Shown here: piece after piece, positions 9,400 through 17,694 of the stretch
Position numbering within the stretch: the first letter of the stretch is position 1
How the letters are laid out: each line of letters opens with the position of its first letter
Source: CAZTZY01 sp964617765
Lineage (GTDB): Bacteria; Pseudomonadota; Gammaproteobacteria; Pseudomonadales; DT-91
Assembly: GCA_964617765.1 (NCBI GenBank)
Contig: CAZTZY010000004.1
Coordinates: 1-64,000, forward strand
Reading direction: 5' to 3'
Length of the DNA stretch: 64,000 nt
Made by a program: the position numbers and the translations under genes
The notes under the pieces: generated by a model
What the model was told of the DNA's origin: nothing
What the model saw: only the letters and a program-made list of their open reading frames with translations
Databases searched by the model: none

Positions 9400-10603
9400 T
9401 CTATTGTTTACCGATGATGATACAAGAAGGCAGCAAGCCATTGCCAGGCTGGAAAATTTCCATCGGCGTCCCTATTCAGTATTGTTGTTCATTATTGCAG
9501 GCGCATTAATGGCATTTGCCTTGTGGGCCTGGTTTTTCAAGATTGATCAGGTGGCTCGAGCAAAAGGTGAGGTTATTGCCAGTAGCAGGGTTCAAATTAT
9601 CCAGGCTGTTGATGGCGGGGTGCTGGCTGCCTTGAATGTAAAGGAGGGCGATACTGTTGAAAGAGGGCAGGTGTTAGCGCAGCTTGATCAAATCAAATTG
9701 GGTGCTTCCGTAAAAGAAATTGAGGCGCGCCTGTCTTCATTAAAGGTTAAGGCTATTCGACTAAGGGCTGAAGTGATTGGCGTGAATGAGCTGCAATTTC
9801 CATCAGAACTGAATCAATATCCCGATTTGGTTCAGGTTGAACAGGCTTTGTTTCAACAGCGTCGACTGGGATTGAAAGAAGAAATTCGTACGATTGAAAA
9901 TTCCATTAAACTTGCACAGGAAGAAACAGATTTAGTGCGGCAGTTAGTGAAATCGGGGGATGCCAATCGATCTGAAGTCATTCGTGCAGAAAATGCCCTG
10001 AATGAGGCTAATTCCAAATTGATTATCCGCAAGAACCGTTTTTTTGAAGAAGCCAGTTCAGAGTTGACCAAAGTGGAAGACGGCATTGCCCAAAATGAAC
10101 AAGTGTTGGCACAGAGGCAGCAACAACTCGAAGACAGTACTTTCAGGGCGGTAGTGCCCGGTATTGTTAAAAACATCCGGGTGACTACCGTGGGCGGTGT
10201 GTTGCGTGCCGGTGAAGAGTTAATGCAAATTATCCCTATTGATGATCAGCTGATTATTGAGACAAAAGTGAGTCCGGTAGATATTGCCCAGATACGGCCA
10301 GGCTTGGCAGCCATGATTCGTTTTGATCCTTTTGATTACACAATTTTTGGAGCGGTGGAAGGCAAGGTTGTATATGTGAGTGCTGATACACTAAAGGAAG
10401 ATACGCCCAAAGGTGAAGAAATTTATTACCGCGTTCATGTGTCCAGCAATTCACTTCCTGTGACTACTACGACAGGAAAGGAAATCGATATTTTGCCGGG
10501 TATGACCGCGCAGGTTGATATTCGCACAGGAAGTCGAAGCGTATTGGATTACTTATTAAAGCCATTGCGTAAAACGGTGACTGAATCGTTTGGTGAAAGA
10601 TAG
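9389..10603 (+). CDS. HlyD-family periplasmic adaptor of a type I secretion system
   Basis: This 404-aa membrane-fusion protein has a short cytoplasmic N-terminus, one transmembrane helix at about residues 28-48 (SVLLFIIAGALMAFALWAWF) and a split lipoyl-like domain (GEVIASSRVQIIQAVDGGV and the later TFRAVVPGIVKNI). A long coiled-coil hairpin lies between the two halves, and a beta-barrel domain ends the protein. Members connect the ABC exporter in the inner membrane to the TolC channel. It is the last gene of the cluster and overlaps the ABC gene by 11 bp, which supports one transcript with the ABC and TolC genes. About 130 bp without a gene separates it from the convergent regulator. Confidence 0.92.
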   Translation: MLFDLLFTDDDTRRQQAIARLENFHRRPYSVLLFIIAGALMAFALWAWFFKIDQVARAKGEVIASSRVQIIQAVDGGVLAALNVKEGDTVERGQVLAQLDQIKLGASVKEIEARLSSLKVKAIRLRAEVIGVNELQFPSELNQYPDLVQVEQALFQQRRLGLKEEIRTIENSIKLAQEETDLVRQLVKSGDANRSEVIRAENALNEANSKLIIRKNRFFEEASSELTKVEDGIAQNEQVLAQRQQQLEDSTFRAVVPGIVKNIRVTTVGGVLRAGEELMQIIPIDDQLIIETKVSPVDIAQIRPGLAAMIRFDPFDYTIFGAVEGKVVYVSADTLKEDTPKGEEIYYRVHVSSNSLPVTTTTGKEIDILPGMTAQVDIRTGSRSVLDYLLKPLRKTVTESFGER

Positions 10604-10732
10604 CTTGCTATACAATATGGAAGTGCGTGCCATGTGTGATTTCTCATGCAATGAAAATATTGCGGGTAGAATTATTAGGGTATTCAGCGGACTCACATTT
10701 GCCGCTGCATGATTACTCTCGTGACGGTAAAA

Positions 10733-11863
10733 TTATTCAGTGCTGAAGTTAAATTGCATTTGTCGAAGCTTGTCCAGTGCATAAGTGCTTAATACCGCGT
10801 TTTTATTTTCCGAAATAATCCAGATGTCTTTTTCACTGTTGCTCAGGTTGTAAATGAACTTCTGCAGGGTTGCATGGGCTTTTTCTTCGGTGCTGGATTG
10901 TTGTTTGTAGTTATTATGTCTTTGCAGCAAATATTTTTGGAAGGCCTGTTTTAATTCAGCAATCGACTTACTGCCAATTTTCTTCTCTATCAATTCCTCT
11001 ACATAAGCTGTGGAAGCTATAGTGTCAAGAATCAGTTGCTCGCCTTTGTCAGTGAGTAATAGTTTTTTTGCGCGTTTATCAGAAGGGTCATCGACCCTGG
11101 CAATATAGTCAGCTTTTTCAATTTCGTTAGCCAGTTGGCTGATTGCCTGTTTTGATATGCCATTCAGTTCGGCAAGATCATTAATGCGCACACCTTGCTG
11201 GGTAATTTTTTCGAGGACTTGCCAGTAAGAGCGTTTTAACGGTGCATGACCTTTTTGGGCATTTTTTTCCTGCATTAATAAATCCAGTTGTGTCGCTATT
11301 GAGGTGACATAGGCAATCAGGGGTAATTCACTGGAGATTTCCGGAGTATACGCCCCGGCATCAGGATATTTTAATGACAGGCTTTTAAATAACGCATGTG
11401 AATGAGTTTTTAGTGCATAAAAAGCTGTTTCACCCATGTTTGATTTGAGTCTGGCATCTGTATCGCTGGTAAAGCTGGCGGCCTGGCGAATCAGATGAAT
11501 ACCTTGCGTTGTCAGGATCAGTTTTTTCGAGCGCTTGTCAGTCTGGTCATCTGCGCGGGTAATGTACCCAAGGCTTTCCAGTTCATTGGCAATTTGCCCA
11601 ATAGCTTGTTTGCTGACCCCTTGGGATTTGGCAATATCGACGATGCGTGTGCCTGTGCTGGAAATTTGCGGCAAAATCAGTGCATGGGAAAGTTTGAGCC
11701 CTTTATGACCAGCGGCCAGAGCCTTATCCATCAAATCCTTGTAAATGTCATCTGCCAACAATGAGTAATACAAGCAAAGATTGTCGGAGAGGTTATTAAG
11801 TTTGTGGCTAAGTTTTTCGGTCGTCATGATCTTCACATCGTTATTGTGAGTAGAGTGTAGCAT
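10733..11863 (-). CDS. Tandem (single-chain) double MarR-family regulator
   Basis: The protein has about 376 residues, twice the usual MarR length, and contains two full winged-helix units about 153 residues apart. Both carry nearly the same recognition region (VSKQAIGQIANELE and ISKQAISQLANEIE) and wing (DQTDKRSKKLILT and DPSDKRAKKLLLT). MarR proteins normally act as homodimers, so this looks like a gene-fused pseudo-dimer. A third segment of about 100 residues follows with no recognised domain. I chose the ATG at 11863; an upstream TTG (11872) and an internal ATG (11827, preceded by GTGAAG) are alternatives. It converges on the secretion cluster. Its target and ligand are unknown. Confidence 0.85.
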   Translation of the reverse strand: MLHSTHNNDVKIMTTEKLSHKLNNLSDNLCLYYSLLADDIYKDLMDKALAAGHKGLKLSHALILPQISSTGTRIVDIAKSQGVSKQAIGQIANELESLGYITRADDQTDKRSKKLILTTQGIHLIRQAASFTSDTDARLKSNMGETAFYALKTHSHALFKSLSLKYPDAGAYTPEISSELPLIAYVTSIATQLDLLMQEKNAQKGHAPLKRSYWQVLEKITQQGVRINDLAELNGISKQAISQLANEIEKADYIARVDDPSDKRAKKLLLTDKGEQLILDTIASTAYVEELIEKKIGSKSIAELKQAFQKYLLQRHNNYKQQSSTEEKAHATLQKFIYNLSNSEKDIWIISENKNAVLSTYALDKLRQMQFNFSTE

Positions 11864-12229
11864 AAAGGACAATCGATATTGACTATATAGACAGGTATAA
11901 TTTACTGTTTATTTTCCCGCAATATTTTGTTGAATGACTCCTTTTCAGGTATTTGTCATGAAAATAGTTAGATTTGATCTGATCTGTATTTCCATAAAGT
12001 TATTGAACCCCCTTATCCTGGAAACTCGAATCGTATATTTGGGTATTGGTCAACGATTTGCTTGAGTAGTATTTGATCGAATTACAGGACTAATATCCTG
12101 CCTGATTTGTGGTGTACCTGCCGATGGTAGTTATTTTACGTCTGATTATAATTCCTTGAAATGGTGAGTATTGGTTGTGAAAATTAATCAATTTGCTGTT
12201 ATCGTGCAATAAAAACGAGTTTAAAGTTC
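11864..12229. other. Non-coding stretch upstream of the double MarR gene
   Basis: No open frame here has coding character. The interval should contain the minus-strand promoter of the MarR gene and possibly its autoregulatory operator. I could not identify a convincing sigma-70 pair or a clear operator-like inverted repeat by eye. With the next two features it is part of a gap of about 1 kb between intact genes. Confidence 0.4.
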
Positions 12230-12247
12230 TGCCTGCAGCTGCAGGCA
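12230..12247. repeat. Perfect 18-bp palindrome
   Basis: TGCCTGCAGCTGCAGGCA is its own reverse complement with no loop. It lies in the gene-free interval, at the left edge of the cytochrome P450-like remnant. A loop-less palindrome of this length could be a dimeric-regulator operator, or could be chance in what may be decaying sequence. Confidence 0.6.
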
Positions 12248-12319
12248 AGTATTGATGTTGTGTCGACTTTGCAAACAGGCGGCAAAACCTGATTGGATTG
12301 CTGGGTATGGAAAAGCAGT

Positions 12320-12487
12320 TCGCATTGATGGTTCTGCCAGGTTATTGCTCGGAACTGCGAGGGTATATATTGAATTATATGGGAAAATCCTGATGTGTAT
12401 GATGACCCTCGTAAAACCATGGGGCACTGCGGTTTTGGTATTCATGCCTGCGTGGATTCTGAAGAAATTCTAAAATGGTTGCCATAG
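12320..12487 (+). pseudogene. Degraded cytochrome P450 fragment (haem-binding end)
   Basis: Two overlapping frames together recall the end of a bacterial cytochrome P450. One frame reads AVRIDGSARLLLGTARVYI (about 12315-12371), resembling the beta-strand region with an IDG...G.RVxI pattern. After a frameshift the other reads WENPDVYDDPRKTMGH followed by CGFGIHACVD (about 12380-12451) and stops at 12487. P450s carry PDxFDxxR...GHxxFGxGxHxCxG here, with the Cys as haem ligand. In this copy the FGxGxH core is shortened to FGIH and the reading frame is broken, so it cannot encode an active enzyme. The rest of a roughly 400-residue protein is missing upstream. The identification rests on this one motif region. 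Confidence 0.45.
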
Positions 12488-12872
12488 TATGCATTGACGA
12501 ATCAGCTTTGTAGTGTATGCATTCTCCCAATGTTCGTGGGTTTATTCATATCCCGTTGCCCTGCAGGTTTTAAACCAGTCTTTTCTGTTAAATGTTCAAA
12601 TTTTGCACTGTTTTTGAGCGTCCCATGCTCCGGTCTTCTATTACCAACTATTATATTTGTGTTTGTGTCTAGCTCATGTAGAATCAGGAACTTATCGTAG
12701 AAAAGTAAAACAATTTTAATAATAAATAATAACGTAAAAAATGCGCTCACTGCCCATCAAAATTTCCTGATGTTTGTGCTCCTGAAACTCAATACGCAGT
12801 TTACGTTTGGTTTTACTTGTAAAAAACGAATCAAAATCGGATTAATCCATAAACATAATGGATGGATGAAGA
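12488..12872. other. Non-coding leader region of the envelope-machine operon
   Basis: This is AT-rich sequence with no open frame that looks coding; the hydrophobic frames on either strand have no ribosome-binding site or recognisable family. It lies directly upstream of the nine-gene envelope cluster, so the promoter of that operon is expected here. I found no clear -35/-10 pair with 16-18 bp spacing. Confidence 0.35.
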
Positions 12873-13400
12873 ATGAAGAATCTTAGAAATCTGGGTGCTT
12901 ATTGCGGGCAGGTAATTTTTTTTCTGTTCATTTCATATGCTGCAATCGCTGCAGACCTTAATCAGGAAAAAACGCAATTAAAAGTTGATGTAGATGCCTT
13001 GGGAAGAGATATTGCTGCTGTTGAAAAGGATATTTTATTGCCCTCTGCCTCTCGTGTTGAGGTTTTTTTATCATTGGCTCCCAATGTTGAATATACGCTC
13101 AAGTCAGTCACTTTGCTTCTTGATGGCAATGAAGTAGCCAGTCATACCTATTCCGGGGCGGATATCAAATCATTGTTGTTTGGTGCCCTGCATACAGTTT
13201 GGCAGGGTAATGTCGACTCAGGTTCGCATGTATTGCAGGCAAAATTTTCAGGCATTGATCGTAAGGATAAACCCGTACAAAACACGGCAACACTAGACTT
13301 TGAAAAATCAGCCAATCATCGTTCTCTGGAGTTGAAAATTACTTTTACTGAAGAGGATAAGATTGTGGTGTATTCGGTAAAGGATTGGGGTGATAAATAA
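12873..13400 (+). CDS. Exported protein of unknown function, first gene of the envelope-machine cluster
   Basis: This 175-aa protein has an N-terminal signal peptide (hydrophobic core VIFFLFISYAAIA, probable cleavage after AIA-A). The mature part has a short heptad-like region (LNQEKTQLKVDVDALGRDIAAVEKDIL), then a beta-rich domain with LAPNVEYTLKSVTLLLDGNEV and GSHVLQAKFSGIDRKD. The latter recalls the immunoglobulin-like folds seen in periplasmic assembly factors. I do not recognise a named family. It is 2 bp from the following TPR gene and is probably co-transcribed with it, so a periplasmic role in the same complex is likely. The start at 12873 is the last of several closely spaced in-frame or out-of-frame ATGs and has only a weak ribosome-binding site. 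Confidence 0.75.
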   Translation: MKNLRNLGAYCGQVIFFLFISYAAIAADLNQEKTQLKVDVDALGRDIAAVEKDILLPSASRVEVFLSLAPNVEYTLKSVTLLLDGNEVASHTYSGADIKSLLFGALHTVWQGNVDSGSHVLQAKFSGIDRKDKPVQNTATLDFEKSANHRSLELKITFTEEDKIVVYSVKDWGDK

Positions 13401-13402
13401 AA

Positions 13403-14866
13403 ATGAAATCATCAACTAGATTTATTGCTATTGCCGCAGCATTGTTTTCCTGCTGCGTACAGGCAAAAACCAATTTTTGGGCGGTGGATGCAGCTTCGCC
13501 TGTTGCTGAAGATATTCCGTATCGTGCGGCACATTTTTTTCAGCGCTCGCACGAGTATGAAAAAGCTTTGGCAGTATTGTCGACAGCCAATCGAGCTTCT
13601 GCATCGGCGGTGGTAAATGCCCATAGGGATATGCTGGCAGGATATTTGAACATATTGCTCAAGCGTTATGAGGATGCCGAGCGTTCTTTGGCGGGCTTGG
13701 GTGACCCACAAATATTTTCTGATTATAACGCCCAGGTTTTGTATCCATTGGCGCGTGCTTATTATGGTCAATCGCGTTGTGATAAGGCATTAGGCACGAT
13801 TGCCAGGGCGCAGGGATTTCATCCTGAAATAAATGCCCGTGTGATGCATATTCGGGTTGCCTGTATGTTGCAGCAAAGTTCCGATGCCAGTGTGATTAGC
13901 CAGGCTGAAAGTGTTATCAATGATGCATTAATGACAAAAAGCGATGTTGATAAAATGTGGTTTGCCTATGCGTATTATAATCTGGCTAGTGCGGCTGCAG
14001 GGCAATTCCAGAATTACATGGATGCAGATCGATTTTTTAATGAAGCCCTGAAGTATGCCGATAATTCATCGGAAGGATTAGCATTAAAAGAGCGTACATT
14101 GCTGAATCTGGGTTTTGCTAATTATGCGGATAACCGTTTTGACTATGCGGCGAAGGCGTTTGCCGAGTTGCCAGTAGATGGAATATGGGCTGATGTGGCG
14201 CTCTTGGCTTATGGGTGGGCGTCTTTAAATAGCTATAAGCCCGATATGGCTATTGAGTCATGGCGGCAATTGGTCAATCTGCCCTATAAATCTGCTGCGG
14301 TTTATGATGGTTATATGGCAATTCCGCAGGCTTATGAAAAGGCAACATCCTATTCCGAAGCATTAGCTGCATATGATGAGGCTATTGTTGAATTCTCGAA
14401 GCTGGCGAATGATATTGATGGATTACTGAAAACATTGTCACGTCAAAAAATCCATGAGTATGCGATCCAGTACTCTCAGGATAACAAAGAAACCGCAAAA
14501 AACTTGCCGGCATTATTGGCTCGTACTTATACAGAAGATAATTTGCGGGGCAAGGTTGAGTTTATTAATGACATCGAGTCGTATAAAAAACGTTTGACGG
14601 AGTATGAAAAAGTATTGCAACAATTACAGGCTAAAGGCGGGGCGGAGGCGGTTAAATTAAAAGTCTTGCAAAATAATATTGTTTCATTAAGGCAGCGGAG
14701 CGAGAAAGTGCTAGTGATTGAAGAGACTCAATTATTGGAGCAGACCCTGGTTATGCTGAATCAGCAAAAGAAGAAGATCATGCAATATACACTCGATGCA
14801 CGGATTACCAATGCGCGTTTGCAAGAGGAGTTTTTTCAGCGTGGGGGTCGTAGATTATGGCGATAA
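13403..14866 (+). CDS. Periplasmic TPR protein with C-terminal coiled coil
   Basis: This 487-aa protein starts with a signal peptide (FIAIAAALFSCCVQA). About ten degenerate tetratricopeptide helical pairs follow (for example YEKALAVLSTANRA, YGQSRCDKALGTIARAQGF and ADRFFNEALKYA). The last ~130 residues are charged and coiled-coil-like (YKKRLTEYEKVLQQLQAKGG onwards). TPR proteins of this type scaffold protein complexes. It sits between a small exported protein and a large TPR lipoprotein, overlapping the latter by 10 bp, so I infer a structural role in the same periplasmic assembly. The resemblance is to the periplasmic TPR components of myxobacterial Glt/Nfs machines; an identical function is not established. 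Confidence 0.8.
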   Translation: MKSSTRFIAIAAALFSCCVQAKTNFWAVDAASPVAEDIPYRAAHFFQRSHEYEKALAVLSTANRASASAVVNAHRDMLAGYLNILLKRYEDAERSLAGLGDPQIFSDYNAQVLYPLARAYYGQSRCDKALGTIARAQGFHPEINARVMHIRVACMLQQSSDASVISQAESVINDALMTKSDVDKMWFAYAYYNLASAAAGQFQNYMDADRFFNEALKYADNSSEGLALKERTLLNLGFANYADNRFDYAAKAFAELPVDGIWADVALLAYGWASLNSYKPDMAIESWRQLVNLPYKSAAVYDGYMAIPQAYEKATSYSEALAAYDEAIVEFSKLANDIDGLLKTLSRQKIHEYAIQYSQDNKETAKNLPALLARTYTEDNLRGKVEFINDIESYKKRLTEYEKVLQQLQAKGGAEAVKLKVLQNNIVSLRQRSEKVLVIEETQLLEQTLVMLNQQKKKIMQYTLDARITNARLQEEFFQRGGRRLWR

Positions 14867-17694
14867 TGCAACGATTAGGCCTATTGTTTGTCATTTTGAG
14901 TTTAGGGGCTTGTGTATCCAATACGGCTAAAAGGGAAACAGTAGATTCCCAAGAGCCCTTTTTGTTACGAGAGTTAATTCCTTTTTATGTTTCCAATACT
15001 ACCGATGTAGTAAAGGTAGGAACAGACAAGTTAATTGCTAATTATCGTGATCTCTTGACGCGTATTAATGATCCGAAGCTGATAGCAGCAATTACTGCTC
15101 GTGTAGCTGACCTTGAATTGCTCTTGCAAGATCAGTTGGTAGCGCAAGCTGAAGATGCTGATAAGGTTTACATCGCAGATTATAGTAAGGCTATCAAAGC
15201 CTATATTGAAATATTAACGAGATTCCCCAAACTTGAAAATAATGATCAAACCTATTACCAGTTAGCCAAGGCTTACGATATGGGAGCGCAAGGCGATAAC
15301 TCCCTTAATGCATTAACCCAGTTGGTGACCAAATATCCTGAATCTATCTATTTTGTGGAGGCGCAATTCAGGCGAGGTGATTATCTGTTCTCCAAGGGTC
15401 GGTATAAGGACGCCCAGGTTGCTTATCAGGCTGCCATTGATAAAGGTAAAGAAACTCCATTCTATGAGAATGCTTTATATATGAACGGCTGGACCGCTTT
15501 CAAGCGTACTTCTTATGATCTGGCTTTGTTGAATTTTACCGGGGTTCTTGATCGCAGCTTGCCAGAAAATGGCCACATGGAAGGGGTGGATACTACCAAG
15601 TTGCCACTGGTGGAAGATAGTTTACGTATCATGGGCATAGTTTTCGCTTATATGGATGGCGGTAAATCGATTGCTGAAACCTATGACAATCTTGGGCGTC
15701 GTGGTTATGAAGGTTTGTTATATGAGCAATTGGGTGATTTGCTGGTTGAGCAAGAGCGTTATAAAGATGCTATTGATACCTATAAAGATTACATTGCCAT
15801 AAATCCTTCCAGTCAATATGCGCCCGCATTGCATAATAAAGTATTAAAAACCATGCAGCTGGCGAAATTTTTTAATAAATCCTTTATTGAAAAAGAAAGT
15901 TTTATCAATACTTATGATAGCGCCGGTGATTACTACGCCCAGGCTGATGAACTTACACAAGCCTATATCAATCCGTTTTTGTATACCTATATCGATGAGG
16001 TTGCTCGGTTTTATCATTCGCGCGCCAAGAAGGCGAAAGCTGCAACTGTTGATAAACAGGGTAACATGCAAAAAGATTATGCTACCGCTATCAGCTTTTA
16101 TGAGAAGTTTGTCAGTAATTTCCCTGAAGATGCCAATGCCCCTGAAAAAGTTTTTATGATGGGTGAGATTTATGCAGATATTGGGGATTATGAAAAAGCT
16201 GTTAAGGCTTATGAGCAAGCGGCTTATGATTTCCCTATCAATTTTTATTCTGAAGATGCCGTTTATGCATCTATTCTTGCCTACACTCAATTGCTTTTGG
16301 AAGAAAAAGATCCTGAAAAACATAAAGTGCTGGTTGAGCGTAAACTGGCAGCGCAGGTGGCTTTAACCGAGAAGTATGCGTTTAGTAAATACAGTCGTCC
16401 GGTTATGCTGGATGCCATTGATACCCTTTATACCGAGAAAGATTATACGCGTGTTGTGGAGCAATCCGAGCGTTTTCTGGTATTGGAGCCAGCACCTACA
16501 AAAGATGAAGAAGCGAATGTATCTATTGTGTTAGGTCATAGCCAGTTTGAATTGAAGAATTTCCCTGCATCGGAAGCAGCTTATGAAAGGGCACTTGCGA
16601 TTCTGGAACCTAGTGATCCAAGAGCTATAGACATTGTCGACAGAATTGCAGGTGCTGTTTATCGTAAAGCGGAAGGTTTATATGCCGAAGGCAATAAAGA
16701 GGGCGCGATTGATGAGTTTTTGCGCGTAGCCCAAGTGGCGCCCACTTCACAATTCAGGAAAAATGCCGAATATGATGCGGCAACCTATTTGTTAGAGATT
16801 AAAGATTGGAAGCGTGCGCTGGATGTTTTGAGTGGCTATCGAACCAGATTTGATCAGGATGCCAGTAGCCTTGATGTCTCTGCAAAATTCCTGATGGCTT
16901 ATGAGGGATTGGAGCGTTTCGATTTGGCTGCATCAGAGCTAACACGTGTTTCAGCGCTTTCCGAGGATCCTGAGAAAAAACGCCAGGCTTTGTTTTTATC
17001 AGCTGAATATTATGAAAAAGCGGGTCAGGAAAACCGTTCTCTGGCAATGTATAAAGAATACCTTGATGCCTATCCCCAGCCTTTTGATCTGGCTATGGAA
17101 ACGCGTTATAAGTTGAGCGAGGCTTATAAAAAGCAGAAAGATATCCAGACGTATCGTTATTGGCTGGAAGAGATGATTGCCTTCGATACTTCGGCGGGTG
17201 CAGAAAGAACGGATAGGTCAAAATATCTGGCAGCTTCAGCGAAAAATGTTTTTGCTGAAGATTTTCGTGTGGCTTTTGAGTCGATCAAGTTAACTTTGCC
17301 ATTGAATGAATCCTTGCCTAACAAAAAAGAAGCACTGGAAGTGGCATTAAGCAAATATCAGGAAATTATTGATTACGGTGTTCAGGAATTTACCACGCAG
17401 GCGACGTTTTATCTGGGTGGTATATATGCGACGCTGAGTAAGGATTTGATTGATTCTGATCGCCCGGCGGGTTTTGATGAACTCGCGCTGGAGCAATATA
17501 CCATCCTGTTAGAAGAAGAGGCTCTGCCTTTTGAAGATAAAGCGATTGAAATCCATGAGGCCAATGTGCTGAATAGTAAAGCGGGATTTTACGATAAGTG
17601 GGTGTCAAAAAGTATTGATGCTTTAGCCAAGTTACAGCCAGGTCGTTATAACAAGAAAGAAGAACAAGGGGGGTATAGTAATGCGATTTACTAA
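14857..17694 (+). CDS. Large TPR lipoprotein (GltE/YfgC-type scaffold)
   Basis: This 945-aa protein begins with a lipoprotein signal (LLFVILSLGAC, lipobox LGAC), so the mature N-terminal Cys is expected to be lipidated. The remainder is a solenoid of TPR units, many of the form Y.LAKAYD, YPESIYFVEAQFRRGDYLFSKG or FPEDANAPEKVFMMGEIYADIG. This resembles BamD/YbgF-type outer-membrane lipoproteins but is much longer. It probably lies on the periplasmic face of the outer membrane and organises the neighbouring TonB-like and TPR proteins. It overlaps the upstream gene by 10 bp and the downstream gene by 14 bp, which strongly suggests translational coupling. Confidence 0.82.
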   Translation: MAIMQRLGLLFVILSLGACVSNTAKRETVDSQEPFLLRELIPFYVSNTTDVVKVGTDKLIANYRDLLTRINDPKLIAAITARVADLELLLQDQLVAQAEDADKVYIADYSKAIKAYIEILTRFPKLENNDQTYYQLAKAYDMGAQGDNSLNALTQLVTKYPESIYFVEAQFRRGDYLFSKGRYKDAQVAYQAAIDKGKETPFYENALYMNGWTAFKRTSYDLALLNFTGVLDRSLPENGHMEGVDTTKLPLVEDSLRIMGIVFAYMDGGKSIAETYDNLGRRGYEGLLYEQLGDLLVEQERYKDAIDTYKDYIAINPSSQYAPALHNKVLKTMQLAKFFNKSFIEKESFINTYDSAGDYYAQADELTQAYINPFLYTYIDEVARFYHSRAKKAKAATVDKQGNMQKDYATAISFYEKFVSNFPEDANAPEKVFMMGEIYADIGDYEKAVKAYEQAAYDFPINFYSEDAVYASILAYTQLLLEEKDPEKHKVLVERKLAAQVALTEKYAFSKYSRPVMLDAIDTLYTEKDYTRVVEQSERFLVLEPAPTKDEEANVSIVLGHSQFELKNFPASEAAYERALAILEPSDPRAIDIVDRIAGAVYRKAEGLYAEGNKEGAIDEFLRVAQVAPTSQFRKNAEYDAATYLLEIKDWKRALDVLSGYRTRFDQDASSLDVSAKFLMAYEGLERFDLAASELTRVSALSEDPEKKRQALFLSAEYYEKAGQENRSLAMYKEYLDAYPQPFDLAMETRYKLSEAYKKQKDIQTYRYWLEEMIAFDTSAGAERTDRSKYLAASAKNVFAEDFRVAFESIKLTLPLNESLPNKKEALEVALSKYQEIIDYGVQEFTTQATFYLGGIYATLSKDLIDSDRPAGFDELALEQYTILLEEEALPFEDKAIEIHEANVLNSKAGFYDKWVSKSIDALAKLQPGRYNKKEEQGGYSNAIY

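Noticed and set aside
10685..10707. Hairpin between the HlyD and MarR genes as a terminator
   Set aside because: The stem is only 6 bp with an 11-nt loop and no T-run.
11879..11901. TTGACT and TATAAT boxes upstream of the MarR gene, on the plus strand
   Set aside because: The spacing is only 11 bp, too short for a sigma-70 promoter.
12252..12473. A 73-aa open frame across the P450 remnant
   Set aside because: Only its middle matches the P450 pattern; the rest is out of frame, so it is better read as part of a pseudogene than as a small protein.
12494..12750. Short hydrophobic open frames on both strands in the gene-free gap
   Set aside because: No start signal, no family resemblance, and both strands are open in the same AT-rich stretch.
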